DNA from: Paenibacillus ottowii
GTDB taxonomy: Bacteria > Bacillota > Bacilli > Paenibacillales > Paenibacillaceae
Direction: 5' to 3'
Assembly: GCF_006874425.1 (NCBI RefSeq)
Contig: NZ_VIJZ01000003.1
Span: 496,001-560,000, forward strand
Length of the DNA: 64,000 nt
Below the pieces are notes generated by a model that saw only the letters and a list, made by a program, of their open reading frames with translations, was not told the origin of the DNA and did not search any database. Every line of letters begins with the position of its first letter. Position 1 is the stretch's first letter. A program made the translations under genes and the position numbers. Shown piece by piece: positions 1 to 9,187 of this stretch.

Positions 1-2246
1 GCATCTCACTGATACTGGCTGCAATTATTTATTTCTTCGCCTCTAATTGGGGTGGACTAGATCGGACAGTCAAAATTGTGCTAGCTGTTGCGCTTATTGT
101 TTTGTTTTACGGCTTGTCTTTCGTATTTGCACGTATACGTGCTGTTCCCGGGCAACAAGCCTTTCTGTCCAATATATTTCTGTTAGCAGGCTGTGTGGCC
201 TTCGGTGTTTCCATCGCACTACTCGGTCAAATCTACAATTCCCATGCGGATAGCTACGTGTTGTTTGTCATTTGGTCGGTGCCGGCTTTACTGCTTAGCG
301 CCATCACCCGCTACAATCCTTTTTATATGCTATCTTATGTGTTGATTCATCTGGGTGTATGGCTTTATTTTTATCCAACGATGCAAAGTACGACTTATAC
401 CCAACTGGAATCGTTGTCCATCGCTGGACTGTTCGCAGTGGTCAATCTGGTGCTATTTCTATTGACATTCCTTCATCGTATACGTTCTGCTCCATTACTA
501 TATATGAGCTTTACCGTTCTCCATATAGCTATGTTGGCGATGACCAACTCCTTTGCATTCGATGGATATGGCCTGATCATGAATATACCGCATATCGCTG
601 TGATTGCTTTAGGATTCTATATATTTATCAAGGTGCGGCTGAATAAAACGCTCCTGACCTTAAATGCATTGGCGCTCTCTGCTTTTGCTGTCTTTAAGTT
701 TATAGAGCTTGCAGAAGCGTACTCTTCATCTCTGTTCTTTGTTTTCGGTTTGATTTTTGTGGCATTGCTACTGACGGGTAACGTATGGTTTTTCCGTTAT
801 TTAAATCGCTTGGGAAAACCGTCTCCGGAGGCTGGAGAAATACCCAATGAGAACAAAGAAGAGATCGCGAAATCCGATGCGCAGACAACTGTCTCCGAAG
901 ACCGCAGTAGTGAATGGATCAGCAAAACAGTATCCCGTGTCATCAAAGTGGTTGGAGTATTAATTGGAAGTATCTCTCTCATCGGACTGATTATGATTAG
1001 TACGAACGTAAACCATACCGAATATGTACTGCTGAGCGTGTCCTTGTTGCTGATGATTACGATGATTGCCATACCGGAATCCAAATTGGATTCTGTAGTC
1101 CGTTATACACTGCTAACCATCAGCTATATTACAGGCCTTGCGGCCATTGTATGGTCGGATCAGACGCTGCTCTCGGTATTATTTCTGGTCGTTTCCATCG
1201 CCGGATGGCTTCGCTCCAAGGGGAAAAGACAGCGATTTTTTGCTTATACTTTTGTGAACCTGAATATAGCAACTGTTTTATTTAAACAGTATCAAGAATG
1301 GGATGGTTGGAACTGGACCTATAAGTTCATCATCTTCACCCTGTTCGTTCTCAATGCCGTGTTATATGGAATAAGCCACTTTAAACCCAAGACAGAGTTA
1401 AAAGGGCATCTTCGGGATAGCTCATTATTTTTTAGCTTATTGTTCCTGTTGTGGACGACGTTCTTCGAGGATGTCATTCCACACTCTTATATGTCCATTA
1501 ATATTTTTTATTTTGTTATCGTTACTTGGATGGTCTTTACCTTTATCCGTCACAAACAAAAATCGGAGGCCATTACAAGCATCATATTCTGGTTTATTTT
1601 TATCGGCTTCAAATACTATGATTTATTGTGGACGCTGCTGTATAAATCTTTTACACTGGCGCTGCTGGGCATCATTGTGCTCGGAATTACCTGGTGGTTC
1701 GATCGACGAATGGCCCATAGCGGCAAAGCAGCATTCGATGCCGACCACCGCAGCTTTAGCTTCATGCGCTTAAGCCCGTTACTCATTGCCATCGTCATCG
1801 TGCTACAGCTGGGGATTATCGGCTATCAGACGGCGAGGAGTGAAACCCTGCTCGCCACAGGTGCCTCCGTTAAGCTCAAACTGGCTCCTATAGACCCGCG
1901 TTCCCTGTTGCAAGGGGATTATGTAGCACTGAATTACGATATCTCTACCCCTCCTTCCAAGAATCCTCTTCAGGAGGATTGGAACCGAGGCAAGGTTAAA
2001 GTCGTTCTCACCCCAGATCGTCAAGGGGTATACATCGCTGATCGTCTGTATCAAGATGGTGAGAAACTTGCCCCTCATGAGCTTGTTCTCAATGGGCAAT
2101 GGAATGGTTCTCGTATTCTGTACGGTATTGAGAATTATTTCATTCCTGAAGGAACCGGACGTACTGTTGAACAGAACGCTCATTACGCCTATATTCGGGT
2201 CAGCCGCAATGGAGACGCGTTGCTGGAACGTCTGACGGAAAGCTGA
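1..2246 (+). CDS. DUF2157/DUF4401-type membrane protein with C-terminal GDYXXLXY domain (5' end outside window)
   Basis: The frame is open to the left edge (codons from base 3), so the true start lies outside; a GTG at 78 is preceded in frame by more hydrophobic residues and is unlikely to be the start. About 748 codons remain. Most of the protein is a long series of hydrophobic helices in two blocks, separated by a charged Glu/Lys/Ser-rich stretch (about bases 815-915). The last ~140 residues are soluble and carry GDYVALNY (about 1914-1937), the signature of the GDYXXLXY domain. This order (DUF2157-like half, second membrane half, GDYXXLXY tail) is known in bacterial envelope proteins of unknown role. 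The downstream hairpin at 2316-2377 can terminate it. Function is not established; the family call is fairly secure. Confidence 0.8.
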   Translation, partial: ISLILAAIIYFFASNWGGLDRTVKIVLAVALIVLFYGLSFVFARIRAVPGQQAFLSNIFLLAGCVAFGVSIALLGQIYNSHADSYVLFVIWSVPALLLSAITRYNPFYMLSYVLIHLGVWLYFYPTMQSTTYTQLESLSIAGLFAVVNLVLFLLTFLHRIRSAPLLYMSFTVLHIAMLAMTNSFAFDGYGLIMNIPHIAVIALGFYIFIKVRLNKTLLTLNALALSAFAVFKFIELAEAYSSSLFFVFGLIFVALLLTGNVWFFRYLNRLGKPSPEAGEIPNENKEEIAKSDAQTTVSEDRSSEWISKTVSRVIKVVGVLIGSISLIGLIMISTNVNHTEYVLLSVSLLLMITMIAIPESKLDSVVRYTLLTISYITGLAAIVWSDQTLLSVLFLVVSIAGWLRSKGKRQRFFAYTFVNLNIATVLFKQYQEWDGWNWTYKFIIFTLFVLNAVLYGISHFKPKTELKGHLRDSSLFFSLLFLLWTTFFEDVIPHSYMSINIFYFVIVTWMVFTFIRHKQKSEAITSIIFWFIFIGFKYYDLLWTLLYKSFTLALLGIIVLGITWWFDRRMAHSGKAAFDADHRSFSFMRLSPLLIAIVIVLQLGIIGYQTARSETLLATGASVKLKLAPIDPRSLLQGDYVALNYDISTPPSKNPLQEDWNRGKVKVVLTPDRQGVYIADRLYQDGEKLAPHELVLNGQWNGSRILYGIENYFIPEGTGRTVEQNAHYAYIRVSRNGDALLERLTES

Positions 2247-2315
2247 TCTGGATTAGCGAAGGGGTAGAGAGGTAGAGGTAGTGAACGAAGCGGGGCTTTA
2301 AAAATTTACTCGTAC

Positions 2316-2377
2316 AAAAAGCAGGCTGAACCAGGCCGCTCCATGGCTGGAGCATAACTCGGTTCAGCCTGCTTTTT
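2316..2377. terminator. Bidirectional rho-independent terminator between the membrane protein and mmuM
   Basis: Perfect 17-bp stem: AAAAAGCAGGCTGAACC (2316-2332) pairs with GGTTCAGCCTGCTTTTT (2361-2377). An inner GCTCC/GGAGC hairpin sits in the loop. Runs of T follow the stem on both strands, so it can serve both convergent genes. Confidence 0.9.
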
Positions 2378-2437
2378 CTTTTGTAACAATAGAGGAAAAC
2401 TCCTTAGGGATAACCTTCTCCAAAAGTTTATCCTCGT

Positions 2438-3385
2438 TTATACCCCTCTCGACCATGCCACGATTTCTTTAATATCCTGCGGCTGAGTCCGACAACAGCC
2501 ACCAATTATACGTGCCCCTGCTTCATACCATTGACGGGCACTCTGTCCGAACGTTTCTGTACAAGTATGGCCATGCCATGTCTTGGTGAGCGGATCATAT
2601 TCCTCCCCGAGATTGGGATATACCACCACCGGCTTATCCGTATGGCTGTGTATTTCGTGAATAAGGGATGGAATAAATTTGGGCAACGTACAATTGATCC
2701 CTATCGCAGCCACCTGCTCGTGCTCATTCAGCCACTTTGCACATGCGGCGGCAGACTCGCCATTACTGATGTGCTGCTCATCCTTTGCACTAAAGCTGAT
2801 CCAGGCATACGTGCCGGGGAATTCCTTCAGCAAGCGGGCAATGGCCTTGGCTTCCACCAGACAAGGTATCGTTTCACAAGCTAAAATGTCCACCCCAGCC
2901 TCAATCAGAGCTTTCATGCGCGGCCTGTGAAACTCCATAAGCTGCTCCTCGCTTAGCTTATAATCGCCTCGATACTCTGACCCATCAGCGAGAAACGCCC
3001 CATAGGGTCCGACAGAAGCCGCAACCAGCGGCTTGGGACGATGCTGCTGACTTGCAGTAGCCGTCATATCGGTCCAAAACTCATCTCGTGCCTGTACAGC
3101 AATCTGCACCGATGACTGAATTAGCTTCAACGCCTCATTTTCGCTCAATCCGCGCTCAACATAGCCTTCCACGGTGGCCTGATAGCTCGCCGTAATCGCA
3201 CAGTCTGCCCCAGCCTCAAAGTAGTCTCGATGGACACGCTTGATTGACTCCGGATGTTCGTGGAGTATTTTGGCGGACCATAAGCTATCGTTCAGATCAT
3301 GCCCATGACGTTCCAGTTCAGTCGCCATTGCGCCGTCCAGCACGATTAGCTGAAATTCGTCCAGTATACGTTGTATCGGATTCAT
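2438..3385 (-). CDS. mmuM: Homocysteine S-methyltransferase
   Basis: 315 residues, the usual length of MmuM. It transfers a methyl group from S-methylmethionine (or S-adenosylmethionine) to homocysteine, giving methionine, in the cytoplasm. The zinc ligands of the family are visible: Cys232 in GINC and the Cys pair 297-298 in GGCCRT near the C-terminus; the N-terminal LDGAMATELE is also typical. The ATG at 3385 has AGGAGGGG about 7 nt upstream. No mmuP permease is adjacent and no S-box-like leader was recognised, so the gene appears monocistronic. The bidirectional terminator at 2316-2377 lies downstream. Confident family call. Confidence 0.92.
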   Translation of the reverse strand: MNPIQRILDEFQLIVLDGAMATELERHGHDLNDSLWSAKILHEHPESIKRVHRDYFEAGADCAITASYQATVEGYVERGLSENEALKLIQSSVQIAVQARDEFWTDMTATASQQHRPKPLVAASVGPYGAFLADGSEYRGDYKLSEEQLMEFHRPRMKALIEAGVDILACETIPCLVEAKAIARLLKEFPGTYAWISFSAKDEQHISNGESAAACAKWLNEHEQVAAIGINCTLPKFIPSLIHEIHSHTDKPVVVYPNLGEEYDPLTKTWHGHTCTETFGQSARQWYEAGARIIGGCCRTQPQDIKEIVAWSRGV

Positions 3386-3436
3386 GCGGCCCCTCCTGCT
3401 TGTCTCTTCCCATTTTACCCACTGTCTAGGTTGGAA

Positions 3437-3628
3437 TTAATTTTTTATATTATAGCATGTCGTATTATCAAAATGCTGGTTAATCACAAAATTACGAATG
3501 AGAAGCAAAGATATAATCAAGGAAATAACAATAACTAAAACAACCAAAATAATAATCATAAATTGTAGCGAAACTTTGAATTGTCGTCTCGGTTTCAACT
3601 TACCTTTTAACCGCACCCTATCACCCAA
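3437..3628 (-). pseudogene. Possible remnant of a sensor-kinase N-terminus (63 codons, one membrane helix)
   Basis: Short AT-rich open frame starting TTG directly after an in-frame TAG. It encodes a basic N-terminus, then one strongly hydrophobic helix (about residues 22-47), then about 15 polar residues. The K/R-rich start followed by a helix rich in Ile/Val/Leu resembles the first membrane segment of CitA/DcuS-type or chemotaxis sensors, but no extracellular, HAMP or kinase domain follows. GGAGAG lies about 13 nt upstream. It may be a small membrane protein, a gene remnant or a chance frame. Confidence 0.25.
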
Positions 3629-3701
3629 TTTCTATATCAAGCTCTCCATTGGGAAGAAGAGCCTATCTATGCCCCTATAATTCCTTTTTATTCGACATTG
3701 T

Positions 3702-3730
3702 TTGACAATTTCCTTCTTATTTTGTAGGCT
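3702..3730 (+). promoter_or_regulatory. Candidate promoter for the 60-aa protein at 3847
   Basis: TTGACA (3702-3707), a 17-nt spacer, then TAGGCT (3725-3730). It lies about 115 nt upstream of the small gene in an otherwise featureless AT-rich stretch (3629-3846). Nothing else was recognised in that stretch. Confidence 0.4.
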
Positions 3731-3846
3731 TTACGCGCCTCATCGACAATGAACACAGCCTTTACAGAAATAAAACTTTATGCTGAATAAGGAAAGATCA
3801 AATCTCCATAATAAGGACGTATACCTAACGAAAGGGAGGATCACGG

Positions 3847-4029
3847 ATGATTGACAATCTCGAAAGTAATTACGACTGCGCTCACGCAGGACAAGACCTT
3901 CATCAGCTCAAACAGGAGCTTGCCGCGCTCCAGGCACAAGGGGCCAACGACCAGGCATCCAAGGAAGCCATTCATCGGCTGGAGAATCAAATTTCGTTCA
4001 TACTGAACAAATGCGATATTAACCACTAG
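3847..4029 (+). CDS. Small hypothetical protein (60 aa), helical and charged
   Basis: ATG at 3847 with a strong site AAAGGGAGG about 7 nt upstream. The 60-residue product has no signal peptide or membrane segment. It is rich in Gln, Ala, Glu, Lys and Leu and is probably mostly helical (about residues 15-53), with two cysteines (Cys11 and Cys56). I do not recognise a named family. The good ribosome binding site and the terminator just downstream (4059-4096) argue that it is a real gene. Function unknown. Confidence 0.6.
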   Translation: MIDNLESNYDCAHAGQDLHQLKQELAALQAQGANDQASKEAIHRLENQISFILNKCDINH

Positions 4030-4058
4030 TTGCGTTTGCTGTTTAGTCAAATAAAAAA

Positions 4059-4096
4059 ACAAAACCGGCTTGCCTTTAAAGACAAGCCGGTTTTGT
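4059..4096. terminator. Bidirectional terminator between the 60-aa gene and pyrD
   Basis: 14-bp perfect stem ACAAAACCGGCTTG / CAAGCCGGTTTTGT with a ten-base loop. An A7 run on the left becomes a T run for pyrD on the minus strand; TTTTGT closes the plus strand. Confidence 0.9.
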
Positions 4097-4129
4097 ATGC
4101 TCAAGTTTATGCACAAATAAGTACAAACT

Positions 4130-5062
4130 TCACAAAATTCCTCGTATCTCATCCAACGACTGTACCTTTTCCTGCTGCATCCATTGTTCAAGCCCATATA
4201 CCAACTCTGCCCCTGCATGTAAATGGACAAAATTATACGTACCCACCTGAATGGCGGCGGCCCCTGCCATCGTGAATTCAATAATGTCCTCCACTGAGCT
4301 GATCCCGCCCATCCCGATCACGGGAATCGATACCGCCTGCGCTACCTGGTGAACCATACGCAAGGCAATCGGCTTGATTGCCGGGCCGGAAAGACCTGCA
4401 TACGTGTTGGCGAAAACACTGCGCCGCCGACGTATATCTATTTTCATTGCAGAAAAGGTATTGATCAGCGAAACGCCGTCGGCGCCTTCTTCCTCGCACA
4501 TCACCGCCATTTGCGTGATGTTCTCCGCATTCGGCGACAGCTTGACGATCAGCGGAAGCGCCGTCACATTGCGGACCTGCCGCACAACTTCCCGTGCTAC
4601 CTCTGTCTGGATACCAAATTGCATTCCACCCTGCTTCACATTGGGGCATGAAATGTTCAATTCCAGCATATCAACGCCTCTGCGGCTCATTGTACGGCGT
4701 TTTTGTGCATTTTCCGTAATCATAGCTACGGCCTGAACGTATTCCTCCAGATTGGAACCACCGACGTTGGCAATAATAGCCGTGTTCCAGCGAGTCATGT
4801 CATCCAGCTCATCCTTCAAAAAGGCCGCCACGCCCGGATTTTCCAATCCTACACTATTCAGCATACCGGATGCTGTCTCATGTATTCGTGATCCCGTATT
4901 ACCTGCCTTCGGATGAAGGGTTAGTCCCTTGCCGACAATGCCGCCGAGTAGTTCGGGAGAATAGAACTCCGCAAACTCACGCCCAAATCCAAATGTACCC
5001 GATGCCATGATAATTGGATTTTTGAACGGTACACCCGCAATATTACACGCCATGGAGATCAT
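4130..5062 (-). CDS. pyrD: Dihydroorotate dehydrogenase B (NAD+), catalytic subunit
   Basis: 310 residues from the ATG at 5062. The frame stays open further upstream, but that part overlaps pyrK and has no family similarity. GGAGG lies 9 nt before this ATG, inside the end of pyrK, and a second ATG (5053) follows. It oxidises dihydroorotate to orotate, the fourth step of UMP synthesis. Family motifs: [13 protein letters not shown] near the N-terminus, [20 protein letters not shown] and a C-terminal AAAIQVGT flavin phosphate site. The pairing with pyrK marks it as class 1B, in which FMN on PyrD passes electrons through PyrK to NAD+. The start overlaps the pyrK end by 20 nt, implying translational coupling. 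Confidence 0.93.
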   Translation of the reverse strand: MISMACNIAGVPFKNPIIMASGTFGFGREFAEFYSPELLGGIVGKGLTLHPKAGNTGSRIHETASGMLNSVGLENPGVAAFLKDELDDMTRWNTAIIANVGGSNLEEYVQAVAMITENAQKRRTMSRRGVDMLELNISCPNVKQGGMQFGIQTEVAREVVRQVRNVTALPLIVKLSPNAENITQMAVMCEEEGADGVSLINTFSAMKIDIRRRRSVFANTYAGLSGPAIKPIALRMVHQVAQAVSIPVIGMGGISSVEDIIEFTMAGAAAIQVGTYNFVHLHAGAELVYGLEQWMQQEKVQSLDEIRGIL

Positions 5063-5744
5063 CGAACTCCACCTCCTCCACCGGGAATACAGGCCCTTCC
5101 TTACATACCCTCCGATTGCCTCCGCGGGTACGCATGGTGCAGCCCAAACATGCGCCAATACCGCAGGCCATGTGTCTTTCTGTTGAAATATATAAACGGG
5201 AAGATGTACCCGCCGTTTTGAGTGCGAGTGCTTCCAACATCGGAGTTGGCCCGCAGGAGAACATATTCGCATAAAGAGCCGGATCGACCTCTTCGACGAT
5301 GCTTCCTCCTACCTTGACCTGCACAGATGCCGCCGCAGCCTCAAACGCTTCAACCCCGAAGGCATGCTGTGCAAACCCCAGATACACGTGTGCTTGCGGG
5401 TAATATTTTGCAGCTAATAACAAAGGAGCTGTACCCATGCCACCGCCGATCAAAGCCAAACTGCCCTCAACCTGCGGAAATCCATTTCCGAATGGTCCAT
5501 CCAACTGAATCTCCTGACCAGGCTGTAACTGGGAGAATAGTTTGGTTCCCTCTCCAACGACCCGGTATAAAAAGGAAATACTCTCTTCGCCGATATCATA
5601 AATGCTGATGGGTCTGGGCAGCAGTGGATAACCTGTCCCGCTGCGCAGCATGTAAAACTGCCCCATCTCCCCTTTAAATTTGCCCTCTATTTTCATTACA
5701 TAGATGCCCGGAACGAGCGCCACATTTGAAATTATGTTCGCCAT
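5043..5744 (-). CDS. pyrK: Dihydroorotate dehydrogenase B, electron transfer subunit
   Basis: 233 residues. PyrK carries FAD and a [2Fe-2S] cluster and passes electrons from PyrD to NAD+. The N-terminal half is a ferredoxin-reductase fold with RPISIYD (FAD contact, about residues 43-49). A glycine-rich nucleotide site [12 protein letters not shown] follows. The four cluster cysteines are Cys194, Cys199, Cys202 and Cys214, in the family spacing. The gene precedes and overlaps pyrD. No other pyr gene and no PyrR-type leader was seen here, so this pair sits apart from a classical pyr operon. The rlmN terminator upstream (5849-5876) separates the two units. Confidence 0.93.
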   Translation of the reverse strand: MANIISNVALVPGIYVMKIEGKFKGEMGQFYMLRSGTGYPLLPRPISIYDIGEESISFLYRVVGEGTKLFSQLQPGQEIQLDGPFGNGFPQVEGSLALIGGGMGTAPLLLAAKYYPQAHVYLGFAQHAFGVEAFEAAAASVQVKVGGSIVEEVDPALYANMFSCGPTPMLEALALKTAGTSSRLYISTERHMACGIGACLGCTMRTRGGNRRVCKEGPVFPVEEVEFDDLHGV

Positions 5745-5848
5745 ATAACCCCTCCACTAACCACTCACTATAACGCAAAAACAGCAACTGTTACGTGACT
5801 ATTTTCACATTTATAGACGGCGTTTCATTCTATGGCTCATCCATAAAA

Positions 5849-5876
5849 AAGCGTACTCCTGTTAGAGAGTACGCTT
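5849..5876 (-). terminator. rlmN terminator
   Basis: 10-bp perfect stem AAGCGTACTC / GAGTACGCTT with an 8-nt loop, followed on the minus strand by a T run. It ends rlmN before pyrK. Confidence 0.85.
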
Positions 5877-5882
5877 GTGTGT

Positions 5883-6980
5883 TTAACTAATCGCTTCGCG
5901 CTCCGCATTGCGGCTACCGCCCGCATCCTTGCGAATTTGCTTACTACGCAGCTGTCCGCAGGCCGCATCAATGTCGACTCCATGCTCTAGTCGAACACTA
6001 CAGCTAATGCCTTGCTTTTTCAGCACATCATAGAAGCCAGTGATGGACTCCGACTCACTCCGCTGATATTGGCTATGCTCATCCACCGGATTGTACGGAA
6101 TCAGGTTTACATTGGCCAGATTACGACGATGGCCCACCAGCTCAGCCAGTTCAAGCGCATGCTCCTTACCGTCATTCACATCCTTCAGCAAGATGTATTC
6201 CAGCGTAATCCGGCGCTTCGTTTTGTCCAAATAATAATCAATCGCCTGCATGAGCTTCTCAATCGGAATCGCCCGGTTGATCTTCATAATGCGAGTACGA
6301 ATCTCATTATTAGGAGCATGAAGCGATATTGCCAGATTAACGTGTAGATCGGAATCTGCAAATTCAATGATTTTATCGGCAAGGCCACTGGTGGACACAG
6401 TAATATGCCGCGGCCCAATCGCCAGCCCTTTGTGATCCTTAATGACCCGAATGAAATCGGACAGGTTCACAAAGTTATCAAACGGTTCGCCGATACCCAT
6501 GACTACAACGTGACTGACTTGGTCGCCCGGACGTTCCTTGTCTAGATACAGCTGCACCTTCATAATTTGCTCTACGATTTCACCGCTGGAAAGGTCACGA
6601 CTCTTCTTTAACAATCCGCTCGCACAGAAGCTGCATCCAATGTTGCAGCCCACCTGCGTCGTCACACATACGGATAGTCCAAATTTATGCCGCATTAATA
6701 CCGTTTCAATTAAATTACCATCCTGCAAGCGGAACAAAAACTTGACCGTCCCGTCTGCTGACTGTTGCTTCACGTGTTCTTCCAGAGTTTCAATAGAGAA
6801 GTGCTCTGCCAACAAGCCAGTACAATTCTCATGCACCTCTGTCATTGCCGCAAAATCAGTGACCCGTTTCCGGTACAATGCGTCCCATACCTGTAATGCC
6901 CGAGATTTTTTATGTCCATGCTCCATGAGCCATGCTGTCAATTGGTCTAGCGTTAATCCATAAATGGATTCCTTTTTCAT
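5883..6980 (-). CDS. rlmN: 23S rRNA/tRNA adenine-C2 methyltransferase (radical SAM)
   Basis: 365 residues from the ATG at 6980, which has AGAGGA 6 nt upstream; a GTG 18 nt earlier overlaps that site and is less likely. RlmN methylates C2 of A2503 in 23S rRNA and A37 in some tRNAs, using two SAM molecules and a methylated cysteine. The radical SAM cluster motif CNIGCSFC gives Cys112, Cys116 and Cys119. Cys341 in DAACGQ fits the C-terminal catalytic cysteine. The STSGL segment is also typical. The gene is monocistronic. A Cfr resistance paralogue is less likely from the overall motif pattern, but an alignment would decide. Confidence 0.9.
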   Translation of the reverse strand: MKKESIYGLTLDQLTAWLMEHGHKKSRALQVWDALYRKRVTDFAAMTEVHENCTGLLAEHFSIETLEEHVKQQSADGTVKFLFRLQDGNLIETVLMRHKFGLSVCVTTQVGCNIGCSFCASGLLKKSRDLSSGEIVEQIMKVQLYLDKERPGDQVSHVVVMGIGEPFDNFVNLSDFIRVIKDHKGLAIGPRHITVSTSGLADKIIEFADSDLHVNLAISLHAPNNEIRTRIMKINRAIPIEKLMQAIDYYLDKTKRRITLEYILLKDVNDGKEHALELAELVGHRRNLANVNLIPYNPVDEHSQYQRSESESITGFYDVLKKQGISCSVRLEHGVDIDAACGQLRSKQIRKDAGGSRNAEREAIS

Positions 6981-7233
6981 GTTCGATCCTCTTTTCACAA
7001 ACGTTAAAATTCGTATTTCTATATATAAATCCTAGCTATCACGACTCGTCTCAACTATCATTGCATCATAGCATGTTTGAGCGCTCTGCGCTATTCAAAC
7101 ACTTCTTGTATTGTCCCAAATTTTAATTATGAACACAAGGGGGCAGGCTGACGATCCTGTTCAACAAAAGCACGCAAAGACAGGATGACGGACACCGTGA
7201 ATGATATGATTACAACCAAGGAAGGTGATGTGG

Positions 7234-8097
7234 TTGGAATGGTTGCTTCGGATCAAGAACGCACTCGACCTCATGGAAGAGAGAATGCAGCAGCCCCTCG
7301 ATATTGATGAAATTGCAAAGGTGGCCTACTCGTCGCCCTTTCATTTTCAACGGATGTTTTATATGCTGACTGGCGTTACGATAGCAGAATATGTGCGTAA
7401 ACGTCGATTGACCCTGGCTGCTCAGGAATTGAGTTTATCTACCACCAAGGTACTGGATGTTGCGTTCAAATACGGATATGATTCCCCCGAATCTTTTTCT
7501 AAAGCGTTCCGAAAGGTACACGGTATTTCTCCCTCTGAGGCCAGAAACCCGGGGGTGAACCTGAAGGCCTTTCCGCGCATCACCTTCCATCTATCGCTGA
7601 AGGGAGATCAGGAAATGGATTATAAAATTGTAGAGAAGGCGGCCTTTACGGTCATTGGCAAATCCATTCAAGTCACCACTAAGAACGGTGAAAATCTTCG
7701 GGAAATCCCAAAATTCTGGGATCAGCTTAACGCAGATGGCACCTCAGATCGCATTCATGCCTTGGGGACAGGCGACGATATACTCGGTATCTGTCTGGAC
7801 ATGAAGCATGGTGAGGAAACGTTTAGCTACTTCATCGCCGCAGAGGGCAGTGAAGATGTGGCAGCCTCGAACGGATTAGAAGCCAGAACCATTCCGGCTG
7901 CAACCTGGGCTGTGTTTACATCCATCGGTCCTATGCCTCACACGATCCAGAAGGTATGGCAAAGAATTTTCCAGGAATGGTTCCCTGCCAGCAACTATGA
8001 ACATTCAGGCGGTCCCGAGCTGGAGGTATATACCATGGGGAATGCTCATGCTGAGGACTACCGAAGTGAAGTATGGATTCCAGTTACGAAAAAATAA
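7234..8097 (+). CDS. AraC-family regulator with C-terminal GyrI-like effector domain
   Basis: About 287 residues. The TTG at 7234 gives the usual MEWL start of this group and follows AAGGAAGGTGAT at a suitable distance; GTG 7225 and ATG 7228 overlap that site. Residues 1-105 form the two-helix-turn-helix AraC domain (PFHFQRMFYMLTG and SPESFSKAFRKVHGISPSEAR). The rest is a GyrI-like domain (DYKIVEKAAFTVIGKS, then WAVFTSIGPMP), which binds small hydrophobic or drug-like ligands in BmrR and Rob-like proteins. It is probably a drug-responsive activator. No obvious target gene adjoins it; the convergent neighbour is a LysR regulator. Confidence 0.88.
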   Translation: MEWLLRIKNALDLMEERMQQPLDIDEIAKVAYSSPFHFQRMFYMLTGVTIAEYVRKRRLTLAAQELSLSTTKVLDVAFKYGYDSPESFSKAFRKVHGISPSEARNPGVNLKAFPRITFHLSLKGDQEMDYKIVEKAAFTVIGKSIQVTTKNGENLREIPKFWDQLNADGTSDRIHALGTGDDILGICLDMKHGEETFSYFIAAEGSEDVAASNGLEARTIPAATWAVFTSIGPMPHTIQKVWQRIFQEWFPASNYEHSGGPELEVYTMGNAHAEDYRSEVWIPVTKK

Positions 8098-8142
8098 ACA
8101 AACGAACCGGCTGCCTATTGCAGTCGGTTTGATATTGTGTGC

Positions 8143-9030
8143 TCAGGACAATTGCCCAAGTTCCTGCTTTAATACGGAATATAGCCTTGAGCTTGCCAGC
8201 TTCAACGGTGCCTCAGTTGCTTTACACAGAAGACCAAAGGTCATATCAATCAAGCTGCCGCTTAATGGCCTCACTGCTGTTCCTTCCGGAACAGGATCGA
8301 CTAGAATTTGTGGCACAAGAGCAATCCCTAATTCACATTCCACATAGGATTTTAGAGCCGTCATGCTGCCAATTTCCATCGTGTCTAACGTGGTTATTCC
8401 ATATTCCCTCATGACCATTTCAAGTTTGCGCCGATAAGGACAAATGGACGACGTAATAAGCAGGCGATGCCCTTGCAAATCTGCGGGTCCAATGTACTCC
8501 TTTTCTGCAAGAGGGTGACGTTCAGGCATCAAGACTACAAAATTCTCCTTAAATAAAGGTTCAAAATATAGCTCTGAGCCCAAATCGGGAGCGGAGCATA
8601 ATGCGATGTCTACGTCCCCTTGGAGAATACGCTCGCTTAATGTAGGGGTATTTCCGAACTCTACAGAAACCCGAATATGAGGATAATGGGTTAAGAATCG
8701 TTTTAAAATTTCGGGGAGCCGGTAACTGGCGGTCGGTTCGGTCACTCCTATACGAATGTCCCCTGCGGTTCCCCTTTGCAAGTTCTCCATATTTTCCTGC
8801 AATTGCTCCATGTCTTTTACAATATGCAAACTTTGCTCGTACAACATCCTGCCCGCTTCAGTTAACTTTATTTTCTTGCCCCGTTCAATCAGTTGAACTC
8901 CCAGATCGGATTCCAGCTTCTGTATTTGCATCGTCACAGTGGATTGTGCATAATTCAACGCTTCCGCTGCACGCATAAAACTTCCGTAATTCACAATCAT
9001 CTGAAATGTTTTGAGTGCTTTAATATCCAT
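8143..9030 (-). CDS. LysR-family transcriptional regulator
   Basis: 295 residues, typical length. The N-terminal winged HTH (residues 1-60: FMRAAEALNYAQSTVTMQIQKLE) is clear. It is followed by a linker helix and a periplasmic-binding-like effector domain (IRIGVTEPTASYRLPEIL). ATG at 9030 is preceded by GGAG. It is divergent from the short-chain dehydrogenase at 9188, and a 9-bp inverted repeat lies between them (9066-9093), the usual layout for a LysR regulator and its target. Family close to CynR/CysL-type regulators; inducer unknown. Confidence 0.9.
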   Translation of the reverse strand: MDIKALKTFQMIVNYGSFMRAAEALNYAQSTVTMQIQKLESDLGVQLIERGKKIKLTEAGRMLYEQSLHIVKDMEQLQENMENLQRGTAGDIRIGVTEPTASYRLPEILKRFLTHYPHIRVSVEFGNTPTLSERILQGDVDIALCSAPDLGSELYFEPLFKENFVVLMPERHPLAEKEYIGPADLQGHRLLITSSICPYRRKLEMVMREYGITTLDTMEIGSMTALKSYVECELGIALVPQILVDPVPEGTAVRPLSGSLIDMTFGLLCKATEAPLKLASSRLYSVLKQELGQLS

Positions 9031-9065
9031 TCTCTACTCCCATATCACTTGCTTAATTCAGGTTT

Positions 9066-9093
9066 ATTGAATTATAAGTTCATTTAATTCAAT
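9066..9093. promoter_or_regulatory. Candidate LysR operator
   Basis: Perfect inverted repeat ATTGAATTA (9066-9074) and TAATTCAAT (9085-9093) with a 10-nt spacer, in the 157-bp gap between the divergent LysR and SDR genes. Role inferred from position and symmetry. Confidence 0.55.
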
Positions 9094-9187
9094 TATACAA
9101 AATATAATATACCCTCTACAATGATCCATATTAGACCATATTATGTTTCTCATATAAAACTAACGAGTTGGATAAGGAGCGGTATAC

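Noticed and set aside
5063-5272. N-terminal extension of PyrD
   Set aside because: It overlaps pyrK in another frame and lacks similarity to the family; the ATG at 5062 has the correct ribosome binding site.
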